Shown: positions 36,394 through 48,450, counted from the stretch's first letter. The stretch: 64,000 nucleotides of DNA from Branchiostoma floridae (GCF_000003815.2 NC_049988.1:16023778-16087777), one strand, 5' to 3'. Numbers and translations are program-made. The notes: generated from the sequence alone by a model not told the origin.

Positions 36394-36750
36394 AGGGCTC
36401 GAAATACCTATTTCTGCATACCTTCACTGGTGCAGGTAACATCGAAAATTACCTGCACCAGACAAGTTTTACCTGCACCACTCAGAATTTAGAAAGTATG
36501 AATCATACTAAAATTGTTCAGAAACTATTGTTGTTTTTTTCTTTTATTCTTCATCAGTGGTAACAGTCAACACAGAGCTCTGTTAACAATTCATAAAAAA
36601 CCTACATCATAGGAGTCAGTTATGTATAAAACCAAGTACATGGACCAGTGCAGGTTAGGTGCAGGTAGACACAAGAAATACCTGCACAGTGCACTGCTCC
36701 AATTTTTCCTGCACTAACCTTCATGATATGCAGGTGGTATTTTGAGCCCT
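36394..36750. mobile_element. hAT-like MITE (copy B)
   Basis: 357 bp, AGGGCTCGAAATACC to GGTATTTTGAGCCCT. The interior matches copy A throughout. ATCTGA flanks both ends. Confidence 0.85.
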
Positions 36751-37091
36751 GATCTGAGTATCACGTAGTTGTGGCTAGATAGATATCTGTACCAGTCAAG
36801 GTTATATCTGACAAATTTATCACTGTAATGTTTTATATGGTGTCTTATATACAGATACACTATCTGCCAGCACGAAAATTGAGAATGTGAGCTAATATGA
36901 CGCCTTTGGTAAGCTCGCAAAAAATGTGATTTGAACGTGATGACTTACATATATGTAGGCTGCTTAATTTTGCAGGGCTTTATGTTTCAGGATTGGCAGG
37001 TGTCAAATTGCTTCGTCCCAGTTGAGAGTTCTAAGCATTTGTGACAGATGCCAGCTAAACACGACTGTGTCTTTCGCTAATGATACATGTA

Positions 37092-37292
37092 CTGTAAATG
37101 CAGAAACTTTTGTGGTGGTTTAATGTTCGCAGTTTTCGTGGTGGCCGCCTCACCGCAAACTTAAAACCACAGTGAAAATTTTTCCATGGAAGTAAGAGAC
37201 TACAGTGCATGGTGCTACTTAAAACCACCACGAAAAGTCCCTTTTCCTGCTACCGCCAAATTAAATCCCTGCAAACGTAAATGCATTTACAG
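37092..37292. mobile_element. CTGTAAATGC MITE (copy 1), 201 bp
   Basis: Ends CTGTAAATGC and GCATTTACAG between TA dinucleotides. The interior has GTGGTGGTTTAATG and its partial inverse. Copy 2 is at 49249-49463. Confidence 0.85.
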
Positions 37293-38348
37293 TATTTGCA
37301 TATTGATTGTTAAGTGCTACGAATTGTTACATTAGAATGTCAGAATATGTTCTATTTGTCCTGAAAAATGGGTGCGTCAGAAAGGTTTGTTGAAAAATGA
37401 GGCATTTTCTTTCACCATTTTCATCAGGTATGATATTTGTTGTACTCTGAGTCTGAGGATGTCAACCATGAAATCGAGATGATTTTGCCCCAGGGGTTGG
37501 CGTTATTGGGTGCGCCGGGAGCTGGACACAATGTCCTGTGATTTTGCGCTACAATAAGAGCAGATGGTTATGTCAAATCAAAAAGCACTAATCAGGATAG
37601 AAGGCTGTATATGGGGTTTTAGTGATATCTGATAACCGCCACTATTTTGTCTTACTTCCCAATAAGATTGCGATATGTCCAAATAAAAACTACACTGTAC
37701 ATTGATGGTCTCTACATTGAGATGCAATACAGTTTGAATTGTATACCATATTTCAGTCTTTCAAGTTTGCTCAGAATTGAAGAATTGCTAGACCCTTTTA
37801 TGCCCTTAGCCATTATGGGAATTAGATGGCATTGGCATAATGCATGGCTGGAGCAGAAGTTTTAATCATAGTCAAAGAAAATTGTAGCCCAGAAAGTTCC
37901 ATCCCTGTTTTCGATGATGGTGGAACAAGGTTCAAATCATGATTTAAAGCTAATATGAAGGAAGATCCATATTATCAGTAACCTATGAGATGTATGATAT
38001 TACTACAGTACCTGATTCGACTGCAATATACAAACAAAGCAGCTTGTGTACAATTAATGAACAAAAGGCCTAGACTGATCTGGTTGACAAGCCGTATATG
38101 GATGGTCACTCAACACCGATAATAGTGATGTATGTGTGACCAGTCAGATTTCCGCTGGTACCTGTCGATTCTGTACAAAGTGATGGAGTGCTCTTGTTAG
38201 AAGACTTCCTGTGAAGAAACCCTTAGTGCAGATTAATTTCTTAGTTTGTCCTACTTATCAGAAAAAAAAGAAAATTCTGCTGCGCTGTTACTTTGTGTAA
38301 AACTTGGCTGACATGCAAACTTTGTTTATATTGCATAGATACTTAAAG

Positions 38349-38950
38349 CGGGTTGGGGTTTTGTGCGCGTTAAAATTTGCGCGTTAAAACTTGCGCGTTA
38401 AAAACCTGCACGTTAAAATATGCAAATTAGCTGATTCCCTCGGGATTTGAAAACTTTTTTGCTGTTTTTAACTTAAAAGCTTGAAGATGGTAACACAAAA
38501 TAATATTTTGTAGCATTCTAGAGTACAATATCCCTTTCTGTAAATATTCCAGGAGTTTTAAAGTGATTTTTAAATGTTAAGTTTTAACGTGTAACAAAGG
38601 TTGACATTTGCATGTGAAACAATCTGCTTGAGAAAAGATGAAATGAAGCTTGTAGAATGGAGAAAAGCCTCAAGCAGTTATATTTTACAATGCAAAACCT
38701 CGTATTAGTAATTTTTCCATGTATTTGTGTCAAATTCAAGTGATTTTGAAATCTTCTGGATATGCAAATTAACCTATTCCCTAGGGACCTAAAAAATTAG
38801 GAGCTTTTCAAACCAAAAATTCTGGTAACAGATGGAAAATCATATAATGGGGTCACATTTTTCTGCCCAAGAATTTCTCAATGCACAACTTAATTTTTTA
38901 ACGCGCAGATTTTTAACGCACGCGCAGATTTTTAACGCGCAGAAAACCCG
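38349..38950. mobile_element. Inverted-repeat element with GCGCGTTAAAA arrays
   Basis: The left end has four tandem copies of a 15-bp GCGCGTTAAAA unit and the right end three in inverse. Inside are two copies of a TATGCAAATTA...TCCCT segment, each with the octamer ATGCAAAT (38420, 38762). No ORF. Confidence 0.7.
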
Positions 38951-39601
38951 TTCAATAGCTGCTTGTTTATTGTTCTTTATCTGTGACAACCAACAATGTC
39001 AACATCTGACTTTTTTTCTGAGGAATTCCAGTTTAGAAACCGGGCCTTAGGGAATGCAGGTTAATTTCTCTGTTTTACCTACATACAAGAAAAGAAGAAA
39101 GTTGTTCTACGCTGTTACTATGTGTAATATTTGGCTCATTGGCTGACATATACATGTGTGTGTGTGCATGTATTACTGTTTTGTTTACAGTACCGACTAC
39201 GTTTATGGTCCGGTCTGAACGCGATTTAATCGCGTGCAAAAGTCGTGCAAGTCGCGATTACATCTCGTGTAAATCGCGATTAAAACTCGTGCAATTCTCG
39301 GGTAAAACGCGATTAGATATGTGTGTACCCGCGTCTGATATGCATGAAACCACGTCTAACCGCGTTTAGACGATCAATGAATAGATTTCAGACACGCCTC
39401 TTCTTTTCATAAACATTTTCTAGACACGCCCGTGCCGTCCAAAGTTCGGGGTTTGGCAGAAATCGGCTTCTTTTCATATGCAGACCCCCGCGCGGAGGGC
39501 GGAGAACGTATCACGCCCAATTTCCCAATTTGTTTCTGAACTAACGCATAACCTCGCAGTCTAGAACGCACCCGCGCCGCTCCCAACCACGATATTTCTA
39601 G

Positions 39602-40295
39602 AAGATTTGCTGCAATTTTGAGGAACCGACTGTTCCGCACATGTTTAAATCTGATACGTGAAAATTAAAGAAAAACAAATAAATTTCCACAAAAGTGTGT
39701 TTTTCTTAAGCAGAATATACGACAAAGTATGCTTTTACTGAACCCCGATCTTTCGGCGCTGCCGTGGCTAGCGCCAGGGTCACGTACCGGAACAAATCAT
39801 TCCGAAGATCATTTGCTACAATTTTGAGAAACCGACTGTTCCGCACATGTTTAAATTTGATACGTGAAAATTAAAGAATAAGAAATAAATTTCCACAAAG
39901 GTGTCTTTTTCTTAAGCAGAATATATGGCAAAGTATGCTTTTACTGGACCCCGATCTTTCGGCACTGCCGTGGCTAGCGCCAGGGTCACGTACCGGAACA
40001 AATCCTTCCGAAGATACAAAATGTATGGTGCGACCTCGCACCCGCGCCGCTACCTAACCTACCACGTTCTTTCTCGGAAGATTTGCTACAATTTTGAGGA
40101 ACCGACTGTGTAGTGCAAGTTTGAATCTTATACGTACATGACAAGAAAACATCAAATAAATTGTTTTTTTCCCAAGAATGGCAAGATGTGTTTTTCTAAA
40201 TCAGAAAACATGGAGTAAATTCTGCTTCTGTCTGACCATGCGTGACGAGGACGGCCCGCTACCGCGGCCAGTGTCAGGACCACCCGAAAAAAACC
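39602..40295 (+). repeat. Tandem array inside TIR element, 3 units of about 208 bp
   Basis: TTTTGAGGAACCGACTGTTC ... CAGGGTCACGTACCGGAACA occurs at about 39602, 39812 and, more diverged, 40080. Confidence 0.85.
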
Positions 40296-41879
40296 TACCG
40301 ACTCTATGTTGAATTATTTGTGTCCTATTTCTGTTGTTGCATTATTTGTACGCTGGTGTAGCGATATCAAATTCGCCCACACTACACGATACTTGCCACT
40401 GTAAATAGCTACAATAGTCTGTGTTTGCATTTCTTATCTATCGATGAAAGTGAAGACAAGTTAATCATGTTCCGAACTGATAGGTAAGTACACTAGTCTT
40501 TCAGTTTCAGAATGAACAACAAGGAATGTCCAGTGCGACCAGTGTAGTCGTACAAAATCCTGGCGGTCTCACTACCAAGTAAACAGGCTTCGACCGGCAG
40601 ATACTACATGTAAGTATCTACATCCGAACTTCAAGCGCCGCCCCGCCTCCGGTGGAACGTGACCTGTTTATAAATATTCCAACCTTCCTAAAGTTCGCCA
40701 CGGCGCGACTACTAGCATATCATATTACATTTAGACGTGTACACGGTTTGTGTGGGGTCCAGAACGTGGGACAGGTTGTGGAAGATTGGGTTATTTGAGC
40801 GCAAATATGAAACTTATATCGTTGCGATAAAATCAACAGCTGTTTTGATTGTTTAGTGTGTGTAAGTACACGATTGACGTAACTGTTACGGTGCTGGTAA
40901 ACTTGTAGAAAAATTACATTGTAAACCTCCAGAATTTGGTCTGGTCTGGTCTCACGTGCTGCTCAATTTGATTGACACATGCACGGTAAGGAGCGGCTTC
41001 TTTGAAAGTATGTTCCCACAGAAGAAGGCCACGTTGACTGTTGCAATATTCTGCGTTTATTTTCTACTCCGATCTAGCCCCGTGTTTAATATGTGGTTAT
41101 TTTTTCTTGGTTTATCCAAGGGGGTTTTATCAACCTACTTGATTTATCTAACTTTGTTTTATTTGTATTATTGACAATTTCTAGAGCAGATCTAGACTAA
41201 TTAAAATACTTCGTAGACTGCACACGCAGCGGTAGCGTACGTCATATTTGAACTTTGTGGCAATGTCGCAGGGGTGGATGATCTATAAACTCTGTATTCC
41301 AAATTTTATAATTCATTTCCCAACTGGTTCATATTAAAGGAGCCACGACCAATGAATTAAGAATGTTTTTAAATGTTTAAGTGTATAAAATTTCTTTATT
41401 AATTAAAGTTTGTACACGGACATATTCATATTCACGGACAACCTACCGTTTTTCCAACATTCGGAACAGATGATGACGATCCGACTGGTGTAGAAGCTGC
41501 CGAATGATGATCGATAACATCGGTAGTAAACTTACCTTTCATGTTCCAAAGGCAATGATATATCGTGTTTACGTATTTCATTGGTCAAATCCCTCTTCGT
41601 AGTATCCCGACCAGCTAAATTTATATATCTATATGTTGCTGAAAAACAACCGTAAACGTATAGGCCCTTTTAGTAAAAGAGTGAACCTCTTTGAACAGCG
41701 CATAACAGTTGTAGATAAACTGACTAAAAACATGTTCATTTTAGAAACGTAAAATACTAGAAGTAGAAGTAATGTTAGTAACGCTAACGCAACTTTTAAC
41801 TGAATCAATGACAGGTTAGAAAAACTTGATCACATACTCAACAAGAAAACCAATAACTGATGAAGAAATTTTCGGCAAA

Positions 41880-42410
41880 ATAACAATTGTCTGTGTCGAA
41901 CCAAGACGTATGCCCCTTGAATATGGTTGCGTGGGTCCACTGCCCGACGACCAGGAACGTCCGAGGCGGTCAGGAACATAACAGGTAGGTCTTGTTGGTC
42001 GAGTTGCAACCATGACGATCAGCAGTGTGTCCAGGAAACCGGCGGATAGAAATCCGAATCCTACTTTCCTAGCCTAGAAAATTAGCTACCGATATCTAAC
42101 TACATAGTAGAAGTTATGTTAGTTACACCAACACAACATTGTTAGAACAGGTACATGTTTGTTTGAACAGATACGCAGACAAAACAAGATTAACAAAAAG
42201 ATTTAAAAAACACATAAAGTAGAATGTATGCCCTGGAGTATGGTTGCGTCGGTCGACTGCTCGACGACCAGGATCGTACGATGGCTGTGTTCCGACCCAA
42301 GAGCTCCGTCAGGAACAGGTAAGTCTTGTTTGTCGAGTTTGTAACCATGACGATCAGCAGGCGGATGGAAACCTGAATCCTACTTTCCTAGTCTAGAAAA
42401 TTAGCTGCCG
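41880..42410 (+). repeat. Duplication inside TIR element, about 310-bp period
   Basis: GTATGCCC...ATGGTTGCGT...GACGACCAGGA...ACCATGACGATCAGCAG...CCTACTTTCCTAG is present twice. Confidence 0.75.
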
Positions 42411-42609
42411 ATGCCGAACCAAGGAGTATCAACGTTCCTAGAAATATTAAGTTATGACCAAACACAATATCCTTTATTCATATTTAAATACATGCAAAAC
42501 GGTCAATTTATGCGTATAAATACTAGTAGTCCATTCATGTCAGTGTATAGTCTTCAACCCAGCAATTCCGTTTATATTAGATGACGATCGTGTTTATGCT
42601 GTCAGTCCT

Positions 42610-43680
42610 TTGTGGGTCCAAAAGATTCGAACTTGTATTATTTTATCATATACCTTCCACGAAAATTAGACGAAAGTAGCCCGCCTAAAAATGTAAATAG
42701 GAGACAATTTTTGCCGGCAACCCGCTCGGTTGCCGTTACGACTTTTGTAGTATGCCGTAAAAAAAATACCACCTTCTTCAAGTTGGAAATGATTATCGAC
42801 AGACTGTTCACAGAATTCTTACTCAGCGATGTGAGAATGATCGATGCCGGAAAAGTCCCTCCGATGTTTTGCAAAATTATCTATGCCTTGCGGACGACGC
42901 TGGCCGAGCAGTAACGTGTTAAATTTTATCAAAGAATGCACATTTCGTGATAAATGATTTAAAAAAACACAACAAAGCGTTAGTTCTACGCTTCTTCTTG
43001 TTGTTACCACTTTGTCAGCGCCGCTTCTGGCTGTGATTGGAGGGAAGTTGATTGGATTTATCTCATAATCAGGCAGGCGCTACTTCAGAGGGCTACCGCC
43101 GGAGCTGTCGCCATGGTAACCGCACGTCCAGTTGCATTTCCCACGCGCGTCTAATTCTTCCCAACTCTCTGCCGTGCCGTACAGTACAGCTTATACACAT
43201 AATTTTCGGTGGAATGTAACGCCGTATTTTACGGGGAAATGTGGCGAATCGAACTTGTATCTCTTTTTGCTGGCCTTCCACTAAAATTATACGAAGATAA
43301 CCCGCCAAAAACTGTAAGTAGGAGACTATATTCGCCGACAACCCGTTTGTTTCGACGGTTGACATCATCGTCTTCCCTTTGAGGCTTACGAAAAAGCTTA
43401 GCCGTGAAGACTATTTTCTTTTGCGTAGTTCGGGTTGCTTTCTGGATTCATCATTGACATTTATTTTATATCAGAAAATATCTATCGGGAGACTGTTTTC
43501 TTATCACAATTTCCATACCCAGCGTTGTGAACATGATCGCTGTTGGCAATTTTCCTCCGATGTTTTGCAAATCCGTACCCTTTGGACGGTGTTGGATGAC
43601 GAGCAGTAACGTGTACGCGCCTGTTCAAATTTATCGAGAAATGCACATTTCGTGATAAATAAAAAAGCAACAACACAACA
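42610..43680 (+). repeat. Duplication inside TIR element, about 620-bp period
   Basis: TCGAACTTGTAT...CCTCCGATGTTTTGCAAA...GAGCAGTAACGTGT...AATGCACATTTCGTGATAAA occurs twice (about 42625-42960 and 43250-43665). Confidence 0.8.
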
Positions 43681-43787
43681 CCAGCAAAATGAAGAGTTAC
43701 TAATCAAGATATAGTATAGAAATTTAACTCAGTCTGAGCAATCGGTACCAGGAGAGAATGTCGATATATTAATTTGCTGACTGCAAG

Positions 43788-43961
43788 CGCCAACATTGAT
43801 GCAGGAAGGTGCTGATGAGAGACTCAGAGGCACGATGCAACTCGATTCAAAGGGAGCTTTATTCATACACATGTGAAGTACATTACGCCATGATGGAAGA
43901 GAGCGACCACGTGACCCTTAACACTGACGTCACTCAATAGTGACGTCATCACATAGTGGCG
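43788..43961 (-). repeat. TRIM 3' LTR
   Basis: On the minus strand it begins CGCCACTATGTGATGACGTC and ends ATCAATGTTGGCG, with GAATAAAGC as a poly(A) signal. It has two TGACGTCA sites and one CACGTG. Confidence 0.8.
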
Positions 43962-44712
43962 TGATTTATCTTCTTTTCCATTTCTTCTTCTTTCTGCCTT
44001 AAGATTCTGATTGAAACAGAATAAAATCTGACAATATTGTCTATTTTTAGTGATAAATCTGCAGAGCGGACATGAACTATAATAGTATTATCCATAAAAT
44101 ACCCCTCCCCCTGTTACAGAAATAGAAAATTTAGAACCGGTGAAGAGAAAGTAACATGACAATGTATGTGAAGGAAGTTGTTGACTGATGAGGTAAGGTT
44201 TGTAGAACATAATGTAACAAATAACATTTAACATCAGATTGTGAATACATTACGTCTGAATATTGAGACAGTTGAATGGCATAAAATGTCAATGTTACCA
44301 TAGAATTACCGCGTCTAGATTAACGTAACATGGGGAATGATATACAAATATAGCAATAATCAAAAAGGTTACTGATAAGATATGGATCAGAGTTCTGTTT
44401 GGCTTGTAAGTTGTCCCAGTTCAGTGTAGGGCGACGCGATCTTGGTGTTTAGCGCTCTTCTTGGCAGACGAAAAGTCAGTGGTCGCTGGTTGAGATGTTC
44501 CTACAGGCAGCTACAGTTCCGTGGGTTGATGCTCCTCTTAGTAGATCACAGGTTACAGTTACGGGTAAAGTTCCGGTAGCAAAGTCCGTGGGCGGTCTCG
44601 GTCGAAGTCGGGTGAACCAGGAAAACATGGCGGATGTTGTTGTTGATGGACGCCGCAAACACTCGGTCGGGGGAACGGAAAAATAAGAGTTGCCGGATAA
44701 ATAAGCCGAGGC

Positions 44713-44893
44713 TACTCCCTACAACTTCTATGAGTCCTCTGGGGGTTGTTCAGCGAAGCTCCCTGCAACTTCTATTGAAACCTCTGTGGGTCTACAGCGA
44801 AGCTCTTTGCAACTTCTATTGAAACCTCTGTGGGTCTACAGCGAAGCTGCAACTTCTATTGAAACCTCTTCAGGGTCTACAGCGAAGCTGATG
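44713..44893 (+). repeat. Tandem array within TRIM, 4 units of about 40-50 bp
   Basis: CAACTTCTATTGAAACCTCT plus GGGTCTACAGCGAAGCT repeats, slightly eroded at the left. Confidence 0.85.
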
Positions 44894-45106
44894 CAGGGAT
44901 TAGGTGTAGACGGCACGGCGTAAATTCCGACCGGGGTCTCCGCGAAGGAGGTGAAACGCCAGAACCCCTCCTACACAAGTGAGAACGTCCGCCATTGTTG
45001 TAGCTACATCTTTTTGGTTACGATTGGCCCGTTCCCTCTATTGCGACTCCTCCAGGCACAAAGTTCGGGTTTCGACATGGGTATCGTTTCCCAGCCGCTG
45101 CCACCA

Positions 45107-45280
45107 CGCCAACATTGATGCAGGAAGGTGCTGATGAGAGACTCAGAGGCACGATGCAACTCGATTCAAAGGGAGCTTTATTCATACACATGTGAAGTAC
45201 ATTACGCCATGATGGAAGAGAGCGACCACGTGACCCTTAACACTGACGTCACTCAATAGTGACGTCATCACATAGTGGCG
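45107..45280 (-). repeat. TRIM 5' LTR
   Basis: I see no difference from the copy at 43788. The primer-binding site is at 45091-45106 on the minus strand. Confidence 0.8.
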
Positions 45281-45741
45281 AAGGAGTCCTTGCTGACTGT
45301 GAACTTCTTTTACGATCTTAGCTAAAAAGCGTCAGCGGTCCTCGGACAATATTGCCGACACCCGCGGCGCTGTCCAGCCCCTGTATTATTCACCAATTAT
45401 CAACAAATACGTGAAATTGACGACTTACAAGTATCATGCAAATTTACAAAAGTAAACACTGCTCATTAACGAACAAAATATTTCGTCGGTGAAATGCCCG
45501 ACCAAGGGGCGGGGCAGTCGGACAAAGCCTTTTGTTTTGAGTCGGCGGGGTGCCGGGAGTAAACGCGTTTACAAACGACACGAGATTTTTAATTAGATAG
45601 CTACAGCTCATTAGTGCACGCGATTCAATCGCGTTCAAATCGCGACTTGCACGACTTTTAATCGCGATTTGCACGACTTTTAATCGAGATTTAATCGCGT
45701 GTAAACCGCGTGGGACCGGACCATAAACGTAGTCGGTACTG

Positions 45742-47150
45742 TATGTATAGATAGTCTAGCAGAAGTAAAAATAGCCTTGTAGTTTATTGTTCTTTGTCTG
45801 CGACTACCCAAAATGTCAACAAGTGAGGATTTCCAGTTTACCCCAGGCTATGGGCTCTGTTCCAAACGTTGAGTACAGTTCTACTAATGACTCCGGAGGT
45901 TTTGAACTTTCAATGTTTCATCCGAAGCCTCAGTAATCAAGTTGCACGCTGAGACTTGACAATCCTGTTCTTGTGTAACAAGGTTGGCAATTTAAATCCT
46001 GGCTTTGCTGTCAAGGGTTCTCAGCCTTGATTTGAATGTTACAGGCTCTGAAAGGAACATTGTATTTGTAAGCTCTAAGTCCTGATCAGTTCAAGGAGAG
46101 TCATCACTTGGGCATGTAAAAGAATTCTTTAATACATTTCTTTCAATAAACTGTAAGCCTACGCTTGATAACTACAATAGCTATACACTATGTATAAGAT
46201 AACCGATGAGACGGCCAAGAATACAGCGTATACTATAACACATTTCTTTCAATGAACTGTAAGCGTACGCTTACTACAATGGCCAGACACTAGCAGTTCT
46301 TTATGCAGCAAATTTACCAACTCCACCTACAGAGAGCTGTTGTGTAGCGTGTAAAGCCATGTGACAGTTAATGTGTGAGTGAGTTTCAGAATGAATTGTC
46401 ACAATCTCATCAAGCTTCAACTTTTGTTACCATTAAAACTTTCAAAGCACCTGTCGCTTTGAATTTGGAGTGGAGGAATATCCAATTAAGTTTAAGTCTA
46501 AGCAAGGCCTTGGTCTAAGCCTAGTATTTATAATGTTGTTGAATGTTCAGTAGAGATTCATTTGTCAATTGAAAGAACAAATAGTGTACCTTAAGTTGTA
46601 AGCATAGATCATGATATCTAAATTTTAGCCTTAGTATTCACTGCTACATGTTTTGACATTCGATTGTTGGAATTACAATAGATCTAAATGATAGTCTTAT
46701 CAATTATATGATATAACATGATCAGTACTGTGTTGTTTTAACAACCAATGTTGACTCTTTTTATTCCAACAATTTGTTTACGATTTATTTTAAGAATAGT
46801 CTGATATAAACCCTGGTGGTAACAGGTTGTCCTTTTGTCCAGAGCAGAGCATATGTGTTTGGTTCTTTGCTCAGCTGTGTAGCAGACAAAATAATCCTTA
46901 CCCATTAATTGTCCCCCTTGAGAAGTAAAGACAGGTGACAGGATTTGCCTTCTATTCTGTATAGTGAAAGTAGTTTGTAGTAGTACTCCACTGTGTGTAA
47001 GTGAAAGTACTGTGCTATGGTCACCCTAGGCTTCCAGCAGATGTTGGGGAAAGATTCTGAAGTTGTCTGATCAGCTAGCTTTTTTGACAGTTCTGTACTT
47101 TTAAAGTTGATCTAAACTATACCTCTGTTATATATTTTGTCTGTCCATTA
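45742..47150. other. Intergenic stretch
   Basis: One short tandem duplication (TTTCTTTCAATAAACTGTAA at about 46137 and 46242). Nothing else identified. Confidence 0.5.
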
Positions 47151-47159
47151 CCTCTTCCC

Positions 47160-47232
47160 TTATGACCTCAATGAAAAGCGGCCTGCAGGCCAACTTGAGC
47201 TTTGATTAATAAACAAAGGTTCAAAAAAACTT
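47160..47232 (+). mobile_element. LINE 3'-end remnant
   Basis: GAAAAGCGGCCTGCAGGCCA has a hairpin like that at the end of the 53.5-kb LINE (GAAAAGCAGGCCG...CGGCCTG), followed by AATAAAC and AAAGGTTC. Coding sequence is absent. Confidence 0.5.
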
Positions 47233-47275
47233 AGAAGCTTTCAAAACACATTTTCTATACACTATGTTAAAAGTA

Positions 47276-47466
47276 GTTCACCTTTATCAAAATGGTAACC
47301 TATATCAGTTGTTTTAAAAAAAAGACAGTTGACAGACGTTGGTTTCAAACTGCAATATTTTCATAGCATTCCAGTCTGAAACACTCGTCTGTTGACTTGA
47401 TATCCCTATTAAAATAATCCTATTTTATATACAACGGCTTAAGGTTACCCTGCTGATAAAGGTGAA
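47276..47466. mobile_element. Foldback MITE, GGTAACCTATA family (copy 2)
   Basis: GTTCACCTTTATC...GGTAACC at the left and GGTTACC...GATAAAGGTGAAC at the right, with the inner GTTGACAGACG pair. Confidence 0.8.
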
Positions 47467-47489
47467 CTTGCGTTCCTAACTGTCCCATC

Positions 47490-47770
47490 ATTTTGCAAAA
47501 CGCAGTTGTGGATTATCTCTATCTCTTGTGACCAGAAGCACCGCATTGACAATCCCATGGAAACTGGAAGCCGGCCACATCTGTTTAATTATTCGCCCAC
47601 TCACTGTCAAACAGGCAGGCCTGTCTGGGCCAATCAGCTTCTGGCCGCTAATCCCGTCTGGCTGTGTTATGTCTATGGGTCTCCTAATGAGAAACACAGA
47701 AATTCCAGCCGGCCAGGGAATGGTGAATGTCACAGAACACTTCTGTGTTGGGTTGGGTCAAGTCTGATCG
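47490..47770. promoter_or_regulatory. Candidate enhancer-like unique sequence
   Basis: Dense in homeodomain-type sites (TTTAATTATTC, GCTAATCCCG, CTAATGAG) and CCAATCAGC, with no repeat or coding signal. Function is inferred from motif content. Confidence 0.3.
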
Positions 47771-48177
47771 AGCATAGGATCTAGAAGAAGAGAAACTTGG
47801 AAACTTGGAAAGGGGGTTTTAAACACCCAGATGCCTAAGGTTAAGGTCACAGAACAGGGAGAGTGTTTATATGTTGCACTTTTTCTGTTCAGTAGTTTGG
47901 GAAGAAAGTGTGCCTGCCACAACTACTTGAAAAAGCTGGAGAGAGCCTTCTGTGCAAGTCACCTGGGAGATGGAAACTGCTGTGCTGAATTGTAGAGGAA
48001 CGTTTAGTTTGAGACTGCATGACTTGGATCACGTCAGTTCTGTTGGCTTAAATTTTAATTTTTCGTCGTGGATTCTGCTCATGTATATCGCCTGCAGTTC
48101 ACGTGACGTACGCTGAGCGTTAAATAAACGAGGAACTAGCCGGCAAACATGATTTTATTTTCACAGGCAGTGTATTC

Positions 48178-48450
48178 CCCCCCCCCCGCCATAGGTGTAA
48201 TACTGTGTTCTGCTACATAGAGAGGTTAGAAGGGAACAGAGAACTCTGATGTCAAGTTTGTTTCATGTGCTTTGGGGATTTAGAAACACTCTGGGTCAAG
48301 TCAAGGGGGAGGGGGGGTTATAGAATACCCTGAGGTCGTATCTGGTGAGGGTGGGAGGGGCACAAAGCGCTGGTGTCAAGTTTGTTTGGTATGCTGAAGG
48401 ATTATGGAAACACTCAAGGTCAAGTCTGGTGGGGGGAGGGGAGTAGTCTG
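48178..48450 (+). repeat. C-run and G-rich duplicated units
   Basis: A run of ten or more C at 48177, then two diverged units with GAAACACT...GGTCAAGTC and GGGGGAGGGG. Confidence 0.6.

Larger units (their letters stand above)
43788..45280 (-). mobile_element. Miniature LTR retrotransposon (TRIM) nested in the TIR element
   Basis: Direct repeats 43788-43961 and 45107-45280 are 174 bp and look identical, so the insertion is young. On the minus strand the 5' LTR is followed at once by TGGTGGCAGCGGCTGG, a classic TGG-starting primer-binding site. A purine-rich tract (AAAGAAGAAGAAATGG..., about 43968-43994) precedes the 3' LTR. The 1,145-bp interior has no gag, protease, integrase or reverse-transcriptase ORF, so it needs a helper. 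The target duplication is unclear: only AAG is shared next to the ends. Confidence 0.8.
39188..45741. mobile_element. 6.55-kb terminal-inverted-repeat element
   Basis: Perfect 28-bp inverted ends begin CAGTACCGACTACGTTTATG, flanked by TA at both sides. Inside each end is a subterminal cluster of AATCGCGATT and GTCGTGCAAGTCGCGATT motifs (39218-39320 and 45615-45712). The body contains three sets of tandem duplications and a nested TRIM. No transposase-like ORF is visible; reading frames are all under about 100 codons. The TA duplication and CAGT start recall Tc1/mariner, but the length and subterminal arrays do not. It is probably a non-autonomous or decayed element. Confidence 0.8.

Noticed and set aside
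42612-42914. 100-codon frame in the TIR element as a transposase or cargo gene
   Set aside because: The duplicate of the same DNA at 43.25-43.62 kb does not keep the frame, and no catalytic motif is visible.
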